Below, one piece after another: positions 7,434 through 15,814 of a stretch of DNA of 64,000 bases; the first letter of the stretch is position 1, and every line of letters starts with the position of its first letter. A model generated the notes under the pieces. That model ran no database searches and was not told where the DNA came from. It was given only the letters and a program-made list of their open reading frames with translations. The translations under genes were made by a program, and so were the position numbers. Origin of the DNA: an uncultured Flavobacteriaceae bacterium (GTDB lineage: Bacteria > Bacteroidota > Bacteroidia > Flavobacteriales > Flavobacteriaceae); NCBI GenBank assembly GCA_905479095.1, contig CAJQLD010000006.1, positions 19,320 through 83,319 on the forward strand, written 5' to 3'.

Positions 7434-9305
7434 TTAACGTCCCATATAGACTAACAAAACAGAGATGTCATTAGGAGACACACCGCTTATTCTAGAGGCT
7501 TGGGCAACGGTTACGGGTTGAATTTTCTTCAGCTTTTCACGTGCTTCATAACTCATGGATTTGATTTGAGAATAGTCATAACCCACGGGGATTTTAACAT
7601 ATTCTAAACGTGTTAATTTGTCTGCATTGTTTTTTTCTTTAGCAATATAACCGGAATATTTAACCTGAATCTCCGTTTGTTCCATGACTTCGTTATCTAA
7701 ATCATGGTCACGAATGTAAGATTCTACAGGTTCAAATTTACGCACATCTTCAATGCCGATATTTGGTCTGGAAAATATTTTAAATAGTTTATCGGATTGA
7801 CGAATAGGAGCCGATTGCTTACTCTCTAGTATAGGGTTTGCGTCTTCGGGTTTGATACTTTGTGTTTTAAAAAACCCAACAAAAGCCTCCGCTTTGGAAA
7901 GTTTTTCTTCCATCCGTCTTAATCGTTTTTCACTTGAAATTCCTAGGTCATATCCTTTCGGCGTCAAACGAATGTCTGCATTATCTTGCCTAAGAAGCGT
8001 TCTGTATTCAGCTCGTGACGTAAACATTCGGTAAGGCTCTTCCGTTCCTTTCGTAATTAAGTCATCAATCAAAACACCAATATAAGCTTCATTTCTTTTC
8101 AATATAAAAGACTCCTTTTCTTGAACTTTAAGACTCGCATTGATCCCAGCCATTAAACCTTGAGAGGCGGCCTCTTCATACCCTGTAGTGCCGTTAATTT
8201 GTCCTGCAAAATAAAGCCCATTTATGATCTTTGTTTCCAAAGAATGAGTAAGTTGTGTAGGGGGAAAGTAATCATATTCAATTGCGTAACCTGGTCTAAA
8301 AAACTTAACGTTCTCAAAACCTTTGACTGCACTTAAGGCCTTAAATTGAACATCTTCAGGAAGCGAGGTGGAAAACCCATTTACATAGTATTCAACGGTA
8401 TTCCAACCTTCTGGCTCAACAAAAAGTTGATGGCTGTCCTTGTCTGCAAAGCGGTTAATTTTATCTTCAATGGAAGGACAGTAACGAGGCCCTAAACTTT
8501 GAATACGACCATTGAACATCGGAGATCGGTCAAAGCCTTCTCGTAATAAATTATGCACATCTAAACTCGTATGTGCCATATGACAAGAACGCTGCGTTGT
8601 GAGTGACTTGGTCATATCAGAATATGAGAACTTTTCGGGGACTGCATCACCAGGTTGTTCGGACATTTTAGAAAAATCTAAGGAGCGACCATCAACTCTT
8701 GGAGGTGTACCAGTTTTCATTCGGCCAGACTCAAAACCTAAATCGATAAGTTGCTCAGTAATGCCTGTGGCAGCCTTTTCGCCTGCACGACCACCACCAA
8801 AATTTTTATCACCTATATGAATGAGTCCATTTAAAAAAGTTCCATTTGTCAATACAACAGACTTGCCTCGAATCTCAAGACCGAGTGAGGTTCTAACACC
8901 CTTAACCACATCGCCTTCGACGACGAGACCAGTCACCATTTCTTGATAAAAATCCAAGTTTTTGGTTTGCTCTAGCATCAACCGCCAATCTTCAGCAAAA
9001 CGCATGCGATCACTTTGTACTCGTGGACTCCACATCGCTGGTCCTTTAGATTTGTTAAGCATTTTGAATTGAATTGCGGAAGTGTCACTTACGATTCCAC
9101 TATAACCTCCAAGCGCATCAATTTCACGAACAATTTGCCCTTTAGCAATCCCACCCATTGCTGGGTTACAAGACATTTGAGCAATGTTTTGAAGGTTCAT
9201 CGTTACAAGGAGCGTGCTACTGCCCATGTTGGCAGCAGCTGCGGCAGCTTCGCTTCCAGCGTGACCGCCTCCAACTACAATTACATCGTAAATTTTATTA
9301 AACAT
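7434..9305 (-). CDS. mnmG: tRNA uridine-5-carboxymethylaminomethyl modification enzyme MnmG (GidA)
   Basis: A 623-residue FAD enzyme that, with the GTPase MnmE, modifies wobble U34 of certain tRNAs. The dinucleotide fold begins VIVVGGGHAGSEAA (9-22). Other MnmG signatures are QMSCNPAMGG, GRAGEKAATGIT, GPRYCPSIEDKI and FAGQINGTTGYEEAA, with a helical C-terminal MnmE-binding domain ending ISGVSPNDISVLLVYMGR. The length is normal. A -7 box (minus-strand TATATTTG at 9360-9353) precedes it. A parS-type palindrome lies between promoter and start, so it would be in the 5' leader. Confidence 0.98.
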   Translation of the reverse strand: MFNKIYDVIVVGGGHAGSEAAAAAANMGSSTLLVTMNLQNIAQMSCNPAMGGIAKGQIVREIDALGGYSGIVSDTSAIQFKMLNKSKGPAMWSPRVQSDRMRFAEDWRLMLEQTKNLDFYQEMVTGLVVEGDVVKGVRTSLGLEIRGKSVVLTNGTFLNGLIHIGDKNFGGGRAGEKAATGITEQLIDLGFESGRMKTGTPPRVDGRSLDFSKMSEQPGDAVPEKFSYSDMTKSLTTQRSCHMAHTSLDVHNLLREGFDRSPMFNGRIQSLGPRYCPSIEDKINRFADKDSHQLFVEPEGWNTVEYYVNGFSTSLPEDVQFKALSAVKGFENVKFFRPGYAIEYDYFPPTQLTHSLETKIINGLYFAGQINGTTGYEEAASQGLMAGINASLKVQEKESFILKRNEAYIGVLIDDLITKGTEEPYRMFTSRAEYRTLLRQDNADIRLTPKGYDLGISSEKRLRRMEEKLSKAEAFVGFFKTQSIKPEDANPILESKQSAPIRQSDKLFKIFSRPNIGIEDVRKFEPVESYIRDHDLDNEVMEQTEIQVKYSGYIAKEKNNADKLTRLEYVKIPVGYDYSQIKSMSYEAREKLKKIQPVTVAQASRISGVSPNDISVLLVYMGR

Positions 9306-9321
9306 TAATAGCGTTGTTTAA

Positions 9322-9337
9322 TGTTCCACGTGGAACA
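9322..9337. promoter_or_regulatory. parS: Candidate parS (ParB-binding) site 2, perfect palindrome
   Basis: TGTTCCACGTGGAACA is a perfect 16-bp palindrome matching the parS consensus. It lies 17 bp ahead of the mnmG start and downstream of the putative mnmG -7 box. A second copy with one change is 1.9 kb away. parS sites usually cluster near replication origins. Confidence 0.78.
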
Positions 9338-9352
9338 AATCGTTTGCAGTTG

Positions 9353-9360
9353 CAAATATA
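9353..9360 (-). promoter_or_regulatory. -7 box for mnmG
   Basis: On the minus strand the sequence reads TATATTTG, a full TAnnTTTG match, 48 nt from the mnmG start. The implied start of transcription places the parS palindrome inside the leader. No -33 TTG is evident. Confidence 0.4.
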
Positions 9361-9375
9361 AGGGTTTAGAAAAAA

Positions 9376-9789
9376 TTAATCGATACGTTGTTGAAGATAG
9401 AAGTCTTCTTTTGTTCGCATCAATGTAGCATCGGGCTTGGATTTATCTTTATAACCACAATAATGTAGAACACCATGCGCCATCACCCTTGAAAGCTCTG
9501 AGTCAAAAGATTGATTAAAATCGATGGCATTCTCACGAACTCGTTCGATAGAAATAAAGATCTCGCCATGGATCTCTTTTCCTACAGAATAATCAAAACT
9601 GATGACATCCGTTAAAGTATCATGATTCAAAAACTCTACGTTGAGATTGTGCAAAAAGGCATCATCACAAAACACAATTGAGACTTCGCCTTCATTATAA
9701 TTTTCTTGAGAAATGATGGCGCTCAACCAAGCTGAGACAGCTGGTTGATTTGAAATTTCAAAAGAGGTTTCAGAGTGAAAACTAATCAT
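9376..9789 (-). CDS. ybeY: Endoribonuclease YbeY (rRNA maturation factor)
   Basis: A 137-residue zinc-dependent single-strand endoribonuclease for 16S rRNA 3'-end maturation and ribosome quality control. It has the family core LNVEFLNHDTLTDVISFDY, GEIFISIERV and the metal motif MAHGVLHYCGYKD. In the usual H-x3-H-x5-H zinc motif the third position here is Asp, not His; I recall non-His residues at this place in other Bacteroidota YbeY proteins. The start overlaps the end of the DUF4175 gene by 8 bp, so they form one transcription unit. Confidence 0.92.
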   Translation of the reverse strand: MISFHSETSFEISNQPAVSAWLSAIISQENYNEGEVSIVFCDDAFLHNLNVEFLNHDTLTDVISFDYSVGKEIHGEIFISIERVRENAIDFNQSFDSELSRVMAHGVLHYCGYKDKSKPDATLMRTKEDFYLQQRID

Positions 9790-12700
9790 TTTTGTTCTTA
9801 AAATATTCTTGCACTTTTTGCTTGAATTCCTGTCGCAAAGGTAAGCTTTGTCGGTTCAAAATCTCTGTTGTATTAAAATATTGTTTAATCATCTCTGGGC
9901 TTGGATCAGGAGATTGAAAGCGATCTGCTTTACTAGTGTCAGAAACACGCTTTGTATCTTCACCCTGTTTTAAGGCGGCCTTTTCAAATTTTAACAACTG
10001 ATGCTTAAGCGCCTTCATGTCTTGTAAGGATTTTGATGTAACCCCTTGATTTATAAGGTTTTGTTCGATTTTCTCCATAGACTTAAGAAGGTTTTGAGCG
10101 CTTTGGCCAATCCCTTTTTTGTCTAATAGGTCTTGTAGTGCGTTTCTTAATTCTTGTTGCTTTTTAAAAATCTCAAACAACTCACCATTATCACCCTCTG
10201 AATCGCCGCCAAAACCGCTTGGTTTCCCGCTTTTACCCTGACCTTCGCCTCCTGGAGAGCCATCTTCACTAGGTTTTGAGCCAGAATCGCCTTCTTTGCC
10301 CGAATCCTTATTTGAGTCGCCTTCACCCTTCTCAGAACCTTCCTTTTCACCGTTTGGTTTTTCACCGTTTTCATTGAGCTGCTTTTCCATCTCTTTGTTT
10401 AAAGCCTCTTGACTCATAATAATATCCGGTAATTGCATCTCGCCTTCGCCTTCACCTGGTGAAAGCTGCATTTCCATTTGCATGGAATTTAGCGTATTAC
10501 TCAATAAGTCAGCTAATTTATTGGTCGAAGAAACCACAAATTGTTGAGCAGAAACCCCTTTTCGAGTATCGTTTTCTGAAAGTAAATCTAAACTTTTATC
10601 AATATTAAAAAATACATCCGTGATCTCAGAATTGACTGTCTCCGAAATCTTAGGCTGTCTTAATGAAAGCGCAAACAAACTATCATCAACGTGCTCGAAA
10701 TGCTCTCTAAGATTGCTTTGTTTCACGAGGCGTTGTGCATAGTCGTTATTATTAGACGGCGATGTTTTGAAACGATCCATTAAAGCCTCTTGCTCAAAAG
10801 AAAACAAAAGTAAGTTGTCTAAAATTTGACGTAACATCTCAACGTCTTCATTCATTTGCTCGGATGAACCACTGCCCATCTGACTCGACATTTTCTGGCC
10901 CATTTGAAGCATCTTTTGTGCCGCCTTACTTTGGCTTTTTTGAGCCTTTGAAAGTTGGCTTTTTTTATCTTGGGGGCTGGATGACTTTTCTTTTTCGCCT
11001 AAGTCTTCACTCGCTTTATATTGATCTTTTTGAATCGATTTTTCTAGATTAGGGTCATCGGGAAGCGAAAGCGGTTTTGACAGTTCCTCATTATCTTTCT
11101 TCAAATCTTCTAATTGCTTTAGAAGATCCTTGAAATCATCATTCAATTTATCTTGAGCGGATTTCGAGTTTTTCTCCGAAGACTCTTTAGATAATTCAGA
11201 TTGTACTTCAGATAATTTATTTAAGGATTCTTGAAGTTGTTCTGCTTTTTTGGTCACATAATAGCGTTTCGTAAGCTCTAGCAATTGTTCTAAACTACGC
11301 TGTTTATTTTTATTTTGTTTGGCCATTTTATCTAGTTTTTCGGCCAGTTGTTCCTTATTAATTTTGTCTGTAACTTTCTTGAGCTCTTCTAGGATTTTTT
11401 CATCCTTTTTAAGTCGTTCTTGCTGTGCGTCCAAGCGTTTTTCTAGCTGTTCCTTAAAAGGATCCTTTTCTTTGGATTTATTAAACTGATTTAAGTTCTC
11501 CTTCATTTTATTGTTGAATTTCTTCAATATTTGATCTTGATTCTTCTGACGCTCCAAAAATGATTTTAATTTTTGTTGATCACTATAGTTCAATTGAGGC
11601 GCTTCTTTTTGATTTTGAGATAACTCTTTAAGGGCTTTGTCTTGTTTAGACAGAGTATTTAACGCTTTTTGAAACGCCGTCGATAACTCGTTCTGTTCTT
11701 GAAGTTGAAGTTCTTCAAGTGTGTTTTCACTTTTGGAATTATAATTAAATACACGACTCCTAGCAGACTTATTTTGATGGAATGGGTCATTGTCAAAAAC
11801 CTCAAAGTAAAGGGCATAGGCAGTATCCTCAATTAATTCTAAATTAGATGGGAAAGCGTACGTGAATTCTTGAAACGTCTGCGCATCAGCTGGCAGTGAA
11901 AGTGATTTGGAATTTGTGGGGTCCTCAATTGGGTAATAATGCAGTTTTAAGGAATTGACCCCATAATCATCTGAAATTTGACCGTAAAAATAGAGGGATT
12001 CCTGAAAGGTAGAATCCTGCTTCATCTCAACTTTAATCGTGGGAGATTGGTCTTTAATGGTTTGGATAGCAAATGCTAGATTTTCATAATTTTTAAGTTG
12101 AGCATTGCTAGTTTGAATCGTATAACTTAACGACTCAAACAGTTGTTTGTTGAATTGAAATTTTTGGTTGTTGGACTCAAAAGAAAGCGACTTGTCTTTA
12201 TAAGCAAAGACCACAGATTCCGTTGCCTTGGTGATTAACTCCCACCTCAGCTTTGTACCTTCGGGGATTATAGCATTACCGTTGTTCGCAATTATTTCAT
12301 CTAATTTGCCAGTATATCTTGGGTAATCTAAGTGTAAATCAAAACGAAGCAAGACCGGTGTGTTTATAACCTCTAAATGGTACGGTTTTGAAACAACGTC
12401 ACCAGCAATTAAGTTAAAGTCAACGGCGGCGTTTAACTGCCGGAATTCATGTTCAAAAACGCCTAACTGCGTTTGATTTAATATATAGGACTCGTCGTTA
12501 TAAACAATTTGAACTTCTTCAGGAACGACAGAACCCACTGTTTTTACAACCAACGTAAAAGACGTGTTTTCAATGGCTTCAAGCGGGGTATTCATTACAA
12601 AAAATGCGAAAGGCGCCGGTGGATAATAGGTGGTTTGATAATTGACAACCCGTTTTAAACTGTCTGTAAACACCGCTTGCTTCCCAAATATAAAAAACAT

Positions 12701-13204
12701 AAAAACAATAAGGAAGGGAACTACCGCATACTTAAGATATTTTAAATTATCCTTAAGGTTAACGGCACTCTTAAAAGGAACTAAACTCAGGCTTTTAGAC
12801 TTCTGTTCGATGCTGGCTAAAAGAAATTCAGTATGTTCGGATTGTTGCTTCAACTGGAGCACGTTTAGAAGTTTGTCCTTAACTTCTGGAAAATGTTCGC
12901 CGACAATCTTGGAGGCTGTTTCATTGTTAATCCCTTTTTGAATCTTAAAATATTTTGCCAATGGAATGAAAATCAACCTATAAAAAAGAACGACTTCAAA
13001 ACCAATAACACACCAAAACAGGAGGCTTCTTCCAAAAGGGTTTAACCAAAAAAAGTGCTCAATTATCAACGTAAACAGCGCATAAAGCAAACCGATAGCA
13101 AAAAACAGCAACAGCCCCTTCAGTAAAGCGCTGATATAATAGCGTCTGATAAATTGTTCTAATTTTTGTTCTATGTTGTGAAACCCGTCCAGTTGATCCT
13201 CTAT
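9782..13204 (-). CDS. DUF4175 family giant membrane/coiled-coil protein; atypical start
   Basis: A protein of roughly 1,110-1,140 residues. Two N-terminal membrane helices (LLLFFAIGLLYALFTLI and LLFWCVIGFEVVLFY) and a third (YAVVPFLIVFMFFIF) are followed by beta-rich extracytoplasmic sequence. A very long Lys/Glu/Gln coiled coil (about 470-700) and a low-complexity Gly/Glu/Ser stretch come next. It matches the Bacteroidota DUF4175 pattern; function unknown. The first normal start is a TTG at 13111. However, the family-like N-terminal sequence (IEQKLEQFIRRYY) is encoded upstream as far as 13204, where the frame closes, with no ATG, GTG or TTG. ATA (13204) or CTG (13192) would have to serve, or there is a sequence error. 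Confidence 0.82.
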   Translation of the reverse strand: MEDQLDGFHNIEQKLEQFIRRYYISALLKGLLLFFAIGLLYALFTLIIEHFFWLNPFGRSLLFWCVIGFEVVLFYRLIFIPLAKYFKIQKGINNETASKIVGEHFPEVKDKLLNVLQLKQQSEHTEFLLASIEQKSKSLSLVPFKSAVNLKDNLKYLKYAVVPFLIVFMFFIFGKQAVFTDSLKRVVNYQTTYYPPAPFAFFVMNTPLEAIENTSFTLVVKTVGSVVPEEVQIVYNDESYILNQTQLGVFEHEFRQLNAAVDFNLIAGDVVSKPYHLEVINTPVLLRFDLHLDYPRYTGKLDEIIANNGNAIIPEGTKLRWELITKATESVVFAYKDKSLSFESNNQKFQFNKQLFESLSYTIQTSNAQLKNYENLAFAIQTIKDQSPTIKVEMKQDSTFQESLYFYGQISDDYGVNSLKLHYYPIEDPTNSKSLSLPADAQTFQEFTYAFPSNLELIEDTAYALYFEVFDNDPFHQNKSARSRVFNYNSKSENTLEELQLQEQNELSTAFQKALNTLSKQDKALKELSQNQKEAPQLNYSDQQKLKSFLERQKNQDQILKKFNNKMKENLNQFNKSKEKDPFKEQLEKRLDAQQERLKKDEKILEELKKVTDKINKEQLAEKLDKMAKQNKNKQRSLEQLLELTKRYYVTKKAEQLQESLNKLSEVQSELSKESSEKNSKSAQDKLNDDFKDLLKQLEDLKKDNEELSKPLSLPDDPNLEKSIQKDQYKASEDLGEKEKSSSPQDKKSQLSKAQKSQSKAAQKMLQMGQKMSSQMGSGSSEQMNEDVEMLRQILDNLLLFSFEQEALMDRFKTSPSNNNDYAQRLVKQSNLREHFEHVDDSLFALSLRQPKISETVNSEITDVFFNIDKSLDLLSENDTRKGVSAQQFVVSSTNKLADLLSNTLNSMQMEMQLSPGEGEGEMQLPDIIMSQEALNKEMEKQLNENGEKPNGEKEGSEKGEGDSNKDSGKEGDSGSKPSEDGSPGGEGQGKSGKPSGFGGDSEGDNGELFEIFKKQQELRNALQDLLDKKGIGQSAQNLLKSMEKIEQNLINQGVTSKSLQDMKALKHQLLKFEKAALKQGEDTKRVSDTSKADRFQSPDPSPEMIKQYFNTTEILNRQSLPLRQEFKQKVQEYFKNKND

Positions 13205-13682
13205 TTAAAAAAATAAAATTACAATAATAATCCATATTCATGGTGGCTTTGTAATAATATGTGAAGAAAAACAAGGAATGGATGAAAGACGCCATTGCAA
13301 TGAGTGCTTGATTTAAAAAAAGAATGAAAAACTTCATTTTCTTTGGATACAGCTAATTTTTTATATAAGTTTAACTTTGAATTTGACCCAAGTCTAAATC
13401 TTCATTAAGCAATTTAACCGAAGCTTAAGAAGAACTGAGCTAAAAAACAACTCTTTTCTTGATAAATTTTAGACACTAGTATGCCGCACTAGCGCGAGCA
13501 TCTTTTGCTCGTGCCCAGCAAGAGAAATAAACGTAAAAAATAAATTTTGAGTAGAAATTATAATAAGATAACAAAGGTTGGAGATTGGTTAACGACACAC
13601 AAGCGTGACGCTTGCGCAAGCGTGGAGTTACCCACCATTGCAGAAAACGCTAACGAATAAAAAAATGAAGTAAAAGTAGAGA
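13205..13682. other. Intergenic region with palindromes upstream of recQ
   Basis: This gap holds no convincing gene. It contains a hairpin at 13493-13513 (CGAGCA/TGCTCG arms) preceded by a repeated CACTAG. It also has a perfect 16-bp palindrome ACGCTTGCGCAAGCGT at 13608-13623, next to another AAGCGT/ACGCTT pair, and a GCTAACG 12 nt past a CCACCATT run. These look like remnants of a small mobile or repeat element next to recQ. The left 120 bp contain a shadow frame of the DUF4175 gene. Confidence 0.5.
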
Positions 13683-15485
13683 ATGGAAAGGAATCCACAA
13701 ACACTATTAAATAATATATTTGGTTACGATAAATTTCGTCCTTTGCAACAAGAAATTATTGACCGCACTTTAGCTGGAAACGATAGTTTTGTACTGATGC
13801 CAACTGGTGGAGGAAAATCGATGTGTTTTCAGATTCCAGCCTTGTGTTTTGATGGAATTACAATTGTGGTTTCACCTCTTATTTCTTTAATGAAAGATCA
13901 GGTTCAGGCATTACAATCAAACGGAATAAAAGCAGATTTTTTTAATAGTTCTATTTCTCCACAAGAGGAAAATGACGTGATTGCTCGAGCTACGAAAGGC
14001 GAAATTAAGTTGCTTTATTTATCGCCAGAGAAATTGATTTCGGTTAGTAACACTTGGCTGAAAAATTTGAATATAAAATTAGTAGCTATTGACGAAGCAC
14101 ATTGCGTAAGCATGTGGGGACACGATTTTAGACCAGAATATACTCAACTAAAAGTGTTTAGAAATTCATTTCCAGAGGTTCCGTTTATGGCTTTGACTGC
14201 CACCGCAGATAAATCTGCTAGAGCGGATATTGAAGAACAATTGGGATTGAAAAACTCCAAATTATTTGTTTCTTCTTTTGATAGAAAAAACCTAAGTATT
14301 GAAGTAAGGGGACAAGTTCCTAAAAAGAAAAAATTGCAAGAAATTGGGCGGTTTGTGGAACGAAAAAAGAATGAAAGTGGAATCATTTATTGCCTAAGCA
14401 GAAAGAATACTGAGGAAGTAGCCGATTATTTGAAAGAGGATGGACATTCGGTAGCGTTTTATCATGCAGGAATGAATCCCGAGGAAAGAGAACGGGTGCA
14501 AACGGAATTTATACATGACGACACCAAAATAATTGTGGCGACGATTGCTTTTGGGATGGGAATTGACAAATCGAATGTGCGTTGGGTGATTCATTATAAT
14601 TTACCCAAAAACTTAGAGGGGTATTACCAGGAAATTGGAAGAGCTGGTCGTGACGGACTTCCTTCTGAAACAAGGTTGTATTATAACATGCGAGATTTTG
14701 TGTTGTACAGTCAGTTTGCGGATGATGGAGCAAATTCAACTATGCAAAAAGACAAATTGAGCCGAATGTTGCAATTTGCTGAGGCAAAATCGTGTAGGAG
14801 AAAAATACTGCTTTCTTATTTTGGAGAACATTTAACCAACGGTTGCGGAAATTGTGACGTTTGTGACAACCCACCCAAGGACTTTGACGGAACTTTGTTG
14901 GCCCAGAAAGCGCTTTCTGGAATTGTTAGAATGAAAGAGAAGGAAGGGATTACGATGTTAATTAATGTATTGAGAGGCTCCAATAATGCGGAGGTAAATG
15001 CGGCAGGTTATTTCCAACTCAAAACCTATGGGGTAGGGAAAGATATAAGTTTTTTTGATTGGCGAGATTATATCATTCAATTGGCAAATCAAGGATTGAT
15101 TGAGATTATGTATAGCGAAGGCTCTGCATTAAAGGTTTCACCAATTGGATGGAAAGTGCTAAAAGGCGCACAGTCCATAAAGCTGACTTTACCAATAACT
15201 GCTAAAGAGAAAAATAGGAGGAAGCCAAAGGTCGTGAAAATGACAGACGAGGGAGAAGTGAATACTGATTTATTTACTGAATTAAAGAAGTTGAGATATT
15301 CCATTTCTCGAGAAGAAAATGTACCAGCTTACATTATTTTTAATGATAAATCATTGAAAGCAATGGCGAGTGATTTACCTGTTACAGAAAATCAGTTTTT
15401 GGCAATTTCTGGAGTAGGGATGAACAAAATGGAACGGTACGGAGAGGAATTTATGGCGGTAATTAGGAAGTTTAAAACTGTATAA
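13683..15485 (+). CDS. recQ: ATP-dependent DNA helicase RecQ
   Basis: A 600-residue 3'-5' helicase for recombination and fork repair. Superfamily-2 motifs are visible: Walker A PTGGGKSMCFQIP (40-52, K45), DEAH box AIDEAHCVSMWGHDFRPEY (from 135), LTATAD, and motif VI GRAGRDG. The zinc-binding cysteines (CRRKILLSYFG...CGNCDVC) and a winged-helix RQC domain follow, and the C-terminal 80 residues look like an HRDC domain. It is flanked on both sides by gene-free DNA with palindromes, unlike its tightly packed neighbours, so transfer or insertion is possible. Another recQ may exist elsewhere. Confidence 0.95.
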   Translation: MERNPQTLLNNIFGYDKFRPLQQEIIDRTLAGNDSFVLMPTGGGKSMCFQIPALCFDGITIVVSPLISLMKDQVQALQSNGIKADFFNSSISPQEENDVIARATKGEIKLLYLSPEKLISVSNTWLKNLNIKLVAIDEAHCVSMWGHDFRPEYTQLKVFRNSFPEVPFMALTATADKSARADIEEQLGLKNSKLFVSSFDRKNLSIEVRGQVPKKKKLQEIGRFVERKKNESGIIYCLSRKNTEEVADYLKEDGHSVAFYHAGMNPEERERVQTEFIHDDTKIIVATIAFGMGIDKSNVRWVIHYNLPKNLEGYYQEIGRAGRDGLPSETRLYYNMRDFVLYSQFADDGANSTMQKDKLSRMLQFAEAKSCRRKILLSYFGEHLTNGCGNCDVCDNPPKDFDGTLLAQKALSGIVRMKEKEGITMLINVLRGSNNAEVNAAGYFQLKTYGVGKDISFFDWRDYIIQLANQGLIEIMYSEGSALKVSPIGWKVLKGAQSIKLTLPITAKEKNRRKPKVVKMTDEGEVNTDLFTELKKLRYSISREENVPAYIIFNDKSLKAMASDLPVTENQFLAISGVGMNKMERYGEEFMAVIRKFKTV

Positions 15486-15814
15486 AAACAAAAGACAGTC
15501 TTTTAAAAACCCATCAGGAGGAAGACACCGATTCTTTTGACAAGAACAATAAATCAAACTCTGAGACATCTAAGTGCATTACAAATGAATAGATATAACA
15601 AAATGCCAATCCCACCACAAAGCCTCTGACTTCCCAGAACATAAAACAGCAAAAGGCAGGGCACGCCACTATCACAAGTGTGTGTTCATTTTCATAAGAA
15701 AAACGCCCAATTCCTCACCCTCTCCGCAATCCCATTTCACTTTCCTAAAAACACCGCCTATTTCTTTGGGGAATGCGTTCAGCAATTCTATCTTTGTGGC
15801 ACTAATTCAAGACC
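15486..15814. other. Intergenic region, recQ to gltX
   Basis: No gene is supported in these 329 bp. A weak hairpin just after recQ (AAAAGA/TCTTTT) could end recQ transcription. The strand is unusually C-rich in the middle. The last 50 bp carry the gltX promoter. Confidence 0.5.
15766..15796 (+). promoter_or_regulatory. gltX promoter (-33 TTG and -7 TAnnTTTG)
   Basis: TTG at 15766-15768 and TATCTTTG at 15789-15796 are separated by 20 nt, a good fit to the Bacteroidota sigma consensus. The implied leader before the gltX ATG is short, about 10-15 nt. Confidence 0.6.

Noticed and set aside
13059..13337. Frame of 92 codons overlapping the DUF4175 start
   Set aside because: It overlaps the conserved N-terminal coding region in another frame and has no recognisable protein features.
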